Made by a program: the position numbers and the translations under genes | Notes under the pieces: model-generated | The model's input: the letters and a program-made list of their open reading frames with translations, nothing else | What the model was told of the DNA's origin: nothing | The model's database searches: none | Source of the DNA: Mantis religiosa | Lineage: Eukaryota; Arthropoda; Insecta; Mantodea; Mantidae | Assembly (NCBI GenBank): GCA_030765055.1 | Contig: CM060958.1 | Span: forward strand, 2,601,063-2,665,062 | Direction of reading: 5' to 3' | Length of the DNA: 64,000 nt | Part shown: positions 55,463-64,000 of the stretch, piece by piece | Layout: every line of letters starts with the position of its first letter | Position numbering within the stretch: the first letter of the stretch is position 1

Positions 55463-56848
55463 TCAGCTGTTGTCGACTAACGGATGCCAGTTCAGTGAAC
55501 TTCTCGGAGGTGATAGGTGCGTCTCTGTCAGTATCTTGATGAACTTGAAATTTGGGTTTTCTTCAAAGGTAGTATCGAAATTAAACAATTTACTTTCATA
55601 TTTCTTTATAAAGATTTTTTCCCACGTAGTTAATGCAGCTGGACTTTGGACACTTTTTAGTAAGTGAATTTCTCGTTCTATGTCATGATTTTCTTTCCAA
55701 AAATGGTACGCTACCGCCAATTTATCTATTTCTTTATTCCTGATGTTCCTAAAGTGCTCTTTAAGCCTGATGTTCACGTTCCTTTTTGTTTTTCCAATGT
55801 AGAATTTGTCACAGTCCTTGCAATTTATCGGGTACACTCCTGATTTTTTGCCTGTGGGTATCTCCTTTGTATTGTGTGATTTCAAAATGTGTTGTACACT
55901 AAATTTGTTCTGTGGGGCCAAAGTAATATTGTGTTCTTTGAAAACTTTTTGGAAAAGGTGTGTAGCTCTGGGATGATACGTAAATTTTGTGTATGAGGTT
56001 TCATTGCTAACTGGGGAGAGAGTAGTTACTTGTTTGCATCTTAGTTGTCTTTTGAATTTATCTATTTTCTTGTTGACCAATTCAGCACTGTATCCATTGT
56101 ATTCTGCAATGTGAATGATATTATTGTACTCTTTGTTATATTCTATCTTGTTTAAAGGTACATTAACCAGCCTGTAAGTTAAATTGTTGATAACAGCATA
56201 CTTGTGTTGTCTTGGGTTATATCCATCTGATTTTATGAAATTTTCTGTGTGTGTTTCCTTTCTGTGTATGCCAAATTCAAGTTTATTATGTTTTCTGGTA
56301 AGTTTCAAATCTAAGAAAGGGATTTCATTGTTTGTCTCTTTTTCTATGGAGAATTTTATTGCAGGATTTTGTAAATTAAGTAGTTTTAATGCATCATCCA
56401 CTTGTTTCTCATTTATTATTGCCCAAATGTCATCCACATATCTGTACCAATGCTTAAAAATTAGTGGGAATGCTTTTGTGATGTGGGTTTCCAAAAAGCT
56501 CATGAAGAGGTTTGCCAAAAATGGGGACAATGGGTAGCCCATAGATAGTCCTGATTTTTGTTTGAAATTTTTTTTATTGAATGTAAAAAAGGACTGTTCA
56601 ATGCAAATATTGTTTAATTGAAGGTATTCCTCTATGACGTTTTGGTCTATTTGTAGGGACTGAAGCCATGTTTGCATGTACTCTATGAGTTTGTCTCTCG
56701 GAACACTTGGGAACAAGGAGATTACATCAAAGGATACCATTCGGTCGGTGGGAGAAAATTGTAGATTTTTAGTTTTGTTGATGAATTCCAACAAATTTTT
56801 AATACTGTGGCATTTGAATTTTGGTAGCTCCTTAAATTGTTTAACCAT
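55463..56848 (-). pseudogene. PLE-B1 reverse transcriptase and GIY-YIG endonuclease
   Basis: A 461-codon open frame: MVSFDVISLFPSVPRDKLIE (first RT Asp), KQKSGLSMGYPLSPFLANLF, YRYVDDIWAI (YVDD), PFLDLKLTRKHNKLEFGIH, TKFTYHPRATHLFQKVF, SGVYPINCKDCDKFYIGKTK (GIY becomes GVY; Cys pair; YIG), NIRLKEHFRN and AYHFWKENHD, ending LVDNS. Missing only the N-terminal RT blocks, which lie one frameshift upstream. Confidence 0.93.
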
Positions 56849-57261
56849 TTGGATAGCTTACAGCAGGGTGTGTTTATGTTGTTAATGATTGGGCGCATCT
56901 TATTTCCTGTTTTATGAATTTTGGGTAATCCATATATGTTAGATACTGTAGGTTTGTCTGGTTTTAAACTTTGTTTAATTTCTTTTGGTATGATTGTTTT
57001 ATCCTTCATTGTTTCATTTAACTGTTTTACACACATATTTAAAGGATCAGACTTTATATCCTGGAATTCATCACTTGCCAATAAATCTGTCATTCTAGAG
57101 ATGTAGTCCTGTTTGTCCATGATGACCGTCTTATTTCCTTTGTCTGCTTTCGTATAAACAACATCCTTTTTATTCAGAGATTTAAGTATTTTCACGTATG
57201 GTTTGGGTTTACCACTTTCCCTTTCTATTTTTTCTAAATTTTCAGAAAATTTACGTATCAT
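56722..57261 (-). pseudogene. PLE-B1 N-terminal region
   Basis: YTKADKGNKTVIMDKQDYIS and SNIYGLPKIHKTGNKMRPII are N-terminal PLE RT blocks; the frame then shifts. Confidence 0.88.
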
Positions 57262-57459
57262 CCCAGAGCTACACTACACACCTTTTCCAAAAAGTTTACA
57301 AAGAACACAATATTACTTTGGCCCACAGAACAAATTTAGTGTACAACACATTTTGAAATCACACAATACAAAGGAGATACCCACAGGCAAAAAATCAGGA
57401 GTGTACCCGATAAATTGCAAGGACTGTGACAAATTCTACATTGGAAAACAAAAAGGAAC

Positions 57460-57774
57460 GTGAACATCAGGCTTAAAGAGCACTTTAGGAACATCACGAA
57501 TAAAGAAATAGATAAATCGGCAGTAGCATACCATTTTTGGAAGGAAAATCATGACATAGAACGAGAAATTCACTTACTAAAAGGTGTCCAAGGTCCAGCT
57601 GCATTAACCACGTGGGGAAAAATCTTTATAAAGAAATATGAAAGTAAATTGTTTAATTTCGATACTACCTTTGAAGAAAACCCAAATTTCAAGTTCATCA
57701 AGATACTGATAGAGACGCACCTATCACCTCCGAGGAGTTCACTGAACCGGCATCCATTAGTCGACAACAGCTGA
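57460..57774 (+). pseudogene. PLE-B2 endonuclease, frameshifted
   Basis: GVYPINCKDCDKFYIGK lies in the frame ending at 57463; NIRLKEHFRNITNKEIDKSA, AYHFWKENHD and WGKIFIKKYESK continue in the next. One base is lost in the KTKRN segment. Confidence 0.85.
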
Positions 57775-58738
57775 TGATTATTAATTTTTAGATGAGTCGT
57801 ATTTATTACACATCTGCTTCACTTTCGTACATATTTTGAGGACATGTTTCGCAAATCATCGTTTGCATCTACGGCTCTTATGCGACTAAAGCTTGATCCA
57901 GCGGTGTGGGTAATTCTGGGGTTGCTGCTGCCATCTGTTGATTTAGTGATGAACTTAAATGTGGGATTCTCTTCTGTCGGGATTTCAAAGTTCATAAGTT
58001 GGTTTTTATGTTTTTCTATGTATATCCTCTCCCATATGACGAGTTCACTATGTTTTTGTACGTATTTTAGTAATTCGGTGCTATCTTCAATTTCATGATT
58101 TTCAGACCAGAAATGAGCTGCTATTGCGGACTTATCAATATTTTTGTATCTTAAGTGCCTGAAGTGTTCTTTCTTTCTAGTGCCTATGTTTCTTTTTGTC
58201 CTCCCTATGTAAATTTTTTCACAGGAGGGAGGACAAAAAGAAACATAGGCACTAGAAAGAAAGAACACTTCAGGCACTTAAGATACAAAAATATTGATAA
58301 GTCCGCAATAGCAGCTCATTTCTGGTCTGAAAATCATGAAATTGAAGATAGCACAGAATTACTAAAATACGTACAAAAACATAGTGAACTCGTCATATGG
58401 GAGAGGATATACATAGAAAAACATAAAAACCAACTGACCTTTGAAATCCCGACAGAAGAGAATCCCACATTTAAGTTCATCACTAAATCAACAGATGGCA
58501 GCAGCAACCCCAGAATTACCCACACCGCTGGATCAAGCTTTAGTCGCATAAGAGCCGTAGATGCAAACGATGATTTGCGAAACATGTCCTCAAAATAGGT
58601 ACGAAAGTGAAGCAGATGTGTAATAAATACGACTCATCTAAAAATTAATAATTTTTCGCTTCACTGTGGTGTTCCAATACAGTTAAATCTCGATACAAAC
58701 AGCCGATGATGTTAGGAAGATCCTAACGAAACGCGTTC
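57771..58738 (+). ncRNA. PLE-B2 hammerhead split by an insertion
   Basis: CTGATGA-T stands at 57771-57778; the second copy of the core, CCGATGA-T (58703-58710), is followed by GTTAGGA, AGA, TCCTAAC, GAA (58728-58730), palindrome ACGCGT (58731-58736), T, C. AACAGCTGATGAT/AACAGCCGATGAT is the target duplication. Confidence 0.7.
57779..58694. mobile_element. PLE-A inverted pair A4
   Basis: Minus (57779-58222) and plus (58223-58694) copies are near-identical and meet at TTTTTTCACAGGAGGGAG (58208-58225). Each holds only the endonuclease C-terminal two thirds and the 3' end. Plus: RTKRNIGTRKKEHFRHLRYK onwards to NDDLRNMSSK; one arm lacks Met-Asn of LMNFEIP. Confidence 0.88.
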
Positions 58739-58800
58739 TAGGTAAATACTAGCAATAAATGGAGCATTGAGTATTAGTTCGACTCAAAATTCTATTAATA

Positions 58801-59024
58801 TTACATAATGTTTACATAGGTGATCTTCACACTTCACAGATTTTGTTGCAGACGTCCTGGAACACAGAAAACCTTATGTTCCTAATTATATGTCATATAC
58901 TATCCGGATCTGATACAACTGAAGTTTGTTATGTATAGACCAAAATCTGTGGTTATGAATGAGGTAACCTTTAACAATATTAAAGCATCGAATTATACCA
59001 TACTGAGTTGTTGACGAAACTTAC
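58801..59024. other. TUBGCP6 intron, nothing recognised
   Basis: No repeat or coding signal apart from the exon b donor at its right edge. Confidence 0.5.
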
Positions 59025-59256
59025 TCTGCAGTTTTGCTGATCGTTCTTTCTGAAGCAGCTCGGCTCTTGCCTGCAACACCTTCTCCTGTTCCTCCACTGC
59101 TGTAAATATACCACCAATATCCACAGGCTCGCCGCACACTTCCAGAGCTCTCTGATAGAAGGTGTTGCATTCAGCCTTGAGTTCTTGTAGCTCTGATCCT
59201 TGCAGGCAACAGCGTAGTGAGGGAAAACCACCACGTAGTACTGAACACAGAGGGTT
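59025..59256 (-). CDS. TUBGCP6: TUBGCP6 exon b
   Basis: Acceptor ATTTTGTACAG gives phase 0 and NPLCSVLRGG directly after LCCPK. The exon then encodes a charged helix (LQELKAECNTFYQRALEVCG, VEEQEKVLQARAELLQKER) and ends at CAGA|GTAAGT in phase 1. It is the start of the GCP6-specific coiled-coil insertion. The (GT)n tract lies in the preceding intron. Confidence 0.85.
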
Positions 59257-59393
59257 CTGTACAAAATAACAACCTTCGCAGTAGAACAGTTGCACAAAAT
59301 CTGACGTGTCTTACTGACTACAGTGAATTCAAACATTCAAATACAGTATTACTTTACATTTCTTTTGGATCTGTAGATAACAAACATATAAAC

Positions 59394-61497
<2,104 letters not shown>

Positions 61498-61689
61498 TTT
61501 TTTTTTAATGTGACACTTTTTTAGGTATTTCTTATGTGTGTTTGAAATCTCTGCTTGGGCACTACTAGCCATCACCCACTGCCTGACATCATATCAACAG
61601 AAACATTTCAGACCGAGGGACTGGTTTTGGATGCTGTTCTTTACAGCTTCTTCAGCTTTAAGGATAAAGACTACAGGCAGAAATGATTG

Positions 61690-61915
61690 TTATCTATGGA
61701 CAATCCACTGTCACCTTTTTTGGCAAAATTATTTATGAATTCATTTGAAATACACATAAAAATGTGTCTTCCTAAGGATCTTCAAATGAAACTGTCATTG
61801 TTATGCAACTTTGTGTCTTTAATTTTTTCTAGTAAGTCTAAATAACTTTTTAAATTTGTATTTTCAAACTTTGGAAAGCTATTGAATTTAGTAAATATTT
61901 GGCCAAATTAGTGTG
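61690..61915. pseudogene. Fossil PLE RT pieces in inverted orientation
   Basis: Plus 61697-61760: MDNPLSPFLAKLFMNSFEIH (PLSPFLANL block). Minus 61912-61770: FNSFPKFENTNLKSYLDLLE, the block before FDV. Two RT pieces face each other, next to the TUBGCP6 exon a donor. Confidence 0.7.
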
Positions 61916-61929
61916 GGGACTTTGCTTAC

Positions 61930-62149
61930 CTTCGGACAACAAAGCTTCAGAAGGTTGAGTGCCTTGCCACACTGGAAGATTATCTCTGCAAGGTTCTTAA
62001 GGAAGCTGGGTACTGCGTCATGGAGCAGGACATGACCTTTGGACCAGTACTCTCTGGTACGACACACCATCATGTCTGTAACCTCTTGGATGAAGAACTC
62101 CTGGTGAATTTGCTGACAGTTTCCTTCAAAAATCCATTTCTCCAACAGT
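61930..62149 (-). CDS. TUBGCP6: TUBGCP6 exon a (N-terminal GRIP domain)
   Basis: After the minus-strand acceptor CATACAG the frame reads LLEKWIFEGNCQQIHQEFF, then WSKGHVLLHDAVPSFL and ALNLLKLCCPK, ending at AAG|GTAAGC in phase 0. The helix pattern and the LKLCCPK ending match the N-terminal GRIP domain of GCP6. The exon abuts a fossil PLE fragment on its 3' side. Confidence 0.85.
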
Positions 62150-62498
62150 CTGTATGAGCAAAACACAAATGTCTCTTGTTACAACAGCAATTTGACATGT
62201 CACATTCACATATTAACTCTAGGCTTGTTTATCAAGGCAACATTTACAGTTTAGACTGACTCTGTATCACTGGCATATCTTTTCGAAATATAGCTTCACA
62301 GTTTTTTATGTATTATGTATTTAGAATTATTTATTAGGGACATTTCTTGTTGGAAAACTAACTTGATCTTAATAATTGTTTACTTGTAGCACAGGGCAGC
62401 CAAATTCTCTAATACTTTATTATCTGCAAGAACATACAAAGTTTATATACAAATATAATGATTTGTACCTTAAAAAACTTCATTTATAAAAAAGATTA
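62150..62498. other. TUBGCP6 intron, nothing recognised
   Basis: AT-rich sequence right of exon a; no further TUBGCP6 exon found to the window end. Confidence 0.5.
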
Positions 62499-63240
62499 CC
62501 ATTTTCTTACAAATTGACTAGGATTGCAATTTCATGAATTTCTTATTCACATCATCAGCATGAATCAACAACAATCTCGTTAACGTTTCCGTTGCTGGAT
62601 GTCACTATGTTTATTTTAGTACTACCAACATCTGAAAATGAAACAAATTTAAAAACAGAATCGACTGCCTGTATTTCAAAATTCACTATGATGTTTATTT
62701 TTTAAAATATATTTTCCCAAACCATTTGAAAAAATTAAACATTAAATTGAAAAATTTAAATATAAAAAAATTGGTAATGATATTTCCACCCTTAAAAAAA
62801 TAAAAGGCGATTATAATTTTAAAAAATTTACTTACCATCCTTGGGTTAATAAACATTTTCAAAATTTTTTTAAAGAGTTTGGAATAACTTTAGTTCCTCA
62901 AAATAAATATAGTATTAAAAATTTACTAATTTCTCTAAAAAAGATAAAATTCCTGACAGTAAAAAATCTGGTATTTATTAATTTAATTGTTTTGATTGTG
63001 AAAGTTTATATTGGAAAGACAAAACGTAATTTGGAAACCTGAACGAAATAACATTTTCTTAACATTAAGTATAAACAGACTGATAAATTGGCCATAGCAG
63101 ATCATTTTTGGTCATTTAACCATGAAATAAATCTAGAAGTTAAATTAATAAAACAATTAAATGATCTGATAGATTTGATGGTTTGGTAAAAGATATTTAT
63201 TCACAAAATCGCAACCCTAGTCAATTTGTAAGAAAACAGT
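62499..63240 (+). pseudogene. Fossil PLE (endonuclease and linker)
   Basis: KKFTYHPWVNKHFQNFFKEF, GITLVPQNKYSIKNLL and ADHFWSFNHEINLEVK survive among stops. GGAAAGACAAAACG is the GKTK remnant. The ends TTCTTACAAATTGACTAGG (62504) and its inverse at about 63220 suggest another inverted pair. Confidence 0.75.
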
Positions 63241-63484
63241 AATCAATTCTTATAAGATAAGTGAAGTGTTTTAAGTTACAAATTATTATATTTGTATATA
63301 TTTGTTTGCTTCACTGTTAATAGCTTCATATTTTAAGTATTTATACAAAGTTTACTTTGCTGCATGGCCATGATAAAACCTGAGAGAAAGCAGATCACAG
63401 TTTCTGTTTTGCAGATGAATGGGGATAGATCATTATATGCAAGGGCTAGCAGTCATCAGTCACATGCATTGGAGAACCTTTGCA

Positions 63485-63590
63485 CTTATAAGTAACATTG
63501 AATTTTTCATGTTGACTCTATCAAAAACCTTAGCCTATATATGGCTGGTGTGAAGAAATTATTAATTTCCATCAATTAACTAAAATATAA
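63485..63590 (-). mobile_element. Foldback SINE body
   Basis: ATTGAATTTTTCATGTTGAC, then TTAGCCTATATATGGCTGGT and TCCATCAATTAACTAAAAT: the SINE body without its tRNA-like head. Confidence 0.7.
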
Positions 63591-63591
63591 A

Positions 63592-64000
63592 AGTGAATTG
63601 AGAATATATTTGACACATTGATTCACTAACACTGTTTTTCACAGGACATGTTTCAAGAGTTGTTGCTCCCATCATCAGCTGGAACTTGACTAGTGCAGGT
63701 TGTAGTGTATTCCTCTTTCTCCATATCATCAATAGATGGCCTGATGTATTTGTCAAAGATGTCCAGTGGTAGAATTTCAAAGTTCATAATTCTATGATGA
63801 TTTTTATTAATGATTTTTTCTCATACGTAAAGATCTATGGGATGATTAACATGTTTTATTAAAGTTGTCTCCAAGTTAATGTCATGTCTGGTATTTAGAA
63901 AATGAAAAGCAACTGCTGATTTTTCTATTTCACCGTTTTTAATGGTTCCTATGTGTTCTTTAGTTCTGATGTCCATATTTCTTTTTGTTTTTCCTATATA
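63592..64000 (-). mobile_element. PLE family C copy, running off the window
   Basis: The minus-strand 3' end with hammerhead and a decayed endonuclease (AVAFHFLNTRHDINLE, HRIMNFEILPLD, EKEEYTTTC; one stop near 63820). It continues beyond 64000 toward the YIGKTKRN block. Confidence 0.85.
63643..63681 (-). ncRNA. Hammerhead motif, PLE-C (63 kb)
   Basis: Minus: CTGATGA (63678-63672), T, GGGAGC (63670-63665), loop AACA, ACTCTT (one mismatch at the loop end), GAA (63654-63652), ACATGT (63651-63646), C (63645). Confidence 0.75.

Larger units (their letters stand above)
55390..57261 (-). mobile_element. PLE family B copy B1 (RT plus endonuclease)
   Basis: The most complete PLE-B: N-terminal region and RT (57261-56722, 56848-55940) and endonuclease, with one frameshift near 56840. 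It meets copy B2 head-to-head at 57262. Its 3' hammerhead has lost the GAAACGCG part (the sequence jumps from CCTAG to GATCTTCC at 55445). Confidence 0.9.
57262..58800 (+). mobile_element. PLE-B copy B2 with the A4 pair inside its hammerhead
   Basis: The plus-strand copy starts in the linker (HPRATLHTFSKKFTKNTILL region, frameshifted) and carries an endonuclease (57460-57774) ending LVDNS. Its 3' terminus resumes at 58695 after the insertion (AGGTAAATACTAGCAATAAA) and ends near 58800. B1 and B2 are an inverted pair. Confidence 0.85.

Noticed and set aside
61595..61670. A further hammerhead on the minus strand
   Set aside because: CTGAAGA, a stem GCTGT/ACAGC and ACCAGT-C are there, but GAA has become CAA and stem spacing is off, so I keep it only as a decayed relative of the window-edge motif.

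Overview
This is intron-rich, AT-rich animal nuclear DNA, almost certainly from an arthropod. DD34D mariners, Penelope-like elements (PLEs), a Gypsy LTR element, Jockey/CR1-type LINEs and tRNA-derived SINEs fill the introns of two ordinary metazoan genes. A LINE 3'-end hairpin of the GGGCGCTGATGACC type (16190-16415) is one I associate from memory with hexapods, perhaps polyneopterans; that is only a guess. Nothing is bacterial.

Host genes. On + (7537-28712) lie the last seven recognisable exons of a fatty-acid-synthase-like gene: ketoreductase (KR) remnant, then thioesterase. The KR has lost its nucleotide-binding glycines and catalytic segment, no acyl-carrier domain is visible, but the thioesterase Ser, Asp and His are present. 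On - (62149 to 29583) lie seven exons of TUBGCP6 (gamma-tubulin complex component 6), reading to its stop codon. Splice phases agree at every junction of both genes. The genes converge with about 870 bp between their stop codons; the gap holds a degenerate 37-bp tandem repeat.

Layout. 1-2515: mariner M1 with a 5-unit 110-bp array, then tandem hammerhead-bearing repeats. 2590-7330: a LINE interrupted by a foldback SINE and by an inverted PLE pair. 8465-9010: a PLE fragment. 10948-15437: mariner M2, whose interior is a satellite of about 36 units made from the 3' end of its own transposase gene. 15757-17600: LTR and SINE debris. 19995-25471: mariner A with a LINE and mariner B nested in it. 26242-31771: SINEs, a PLE pair, a solo LTR. 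32460-37191: a solo LTR and a 4.07-kb Gypsy element lacking reverse transcriptase. 38060-42910: a hAT tail, a foldback SINE with a 14-unit 91-bp array, and a second Gypsy fragment. 47300-58800: a nest of PLEs of families A, B and D in head-to-head inverted pairs. 59401-61494: an uninterrupted (GT)1047. 62500-64000: a fossil PLE and a family C PLE running off the window.

Most interesting signal. At least fourteen places carry the architecture of a hammerhead ribozyme: CTGANGA, usually one extra T, a stem-loop, GAA, a short self-complementary sequence, then the predicted cleavage base. Stem II changes with compensation between families, and the stem III palindrome differs by family (ACATGT, ACGCGT, AACGTT, ACCGGT, ACTAGT, AGCT). 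In PLE families C and D the ribozyme core is also the last codons of the GIY-YIG ORF, and in family B the stop codon lies inside the core. Hammerheads in PLEs are established knowledge; the coding overlap, the palindrome series and the apparent loss in family A are what I read here. A second theme is the birth of satellites from inside mobile elements, seen in the mariner and in the foldback SINE.
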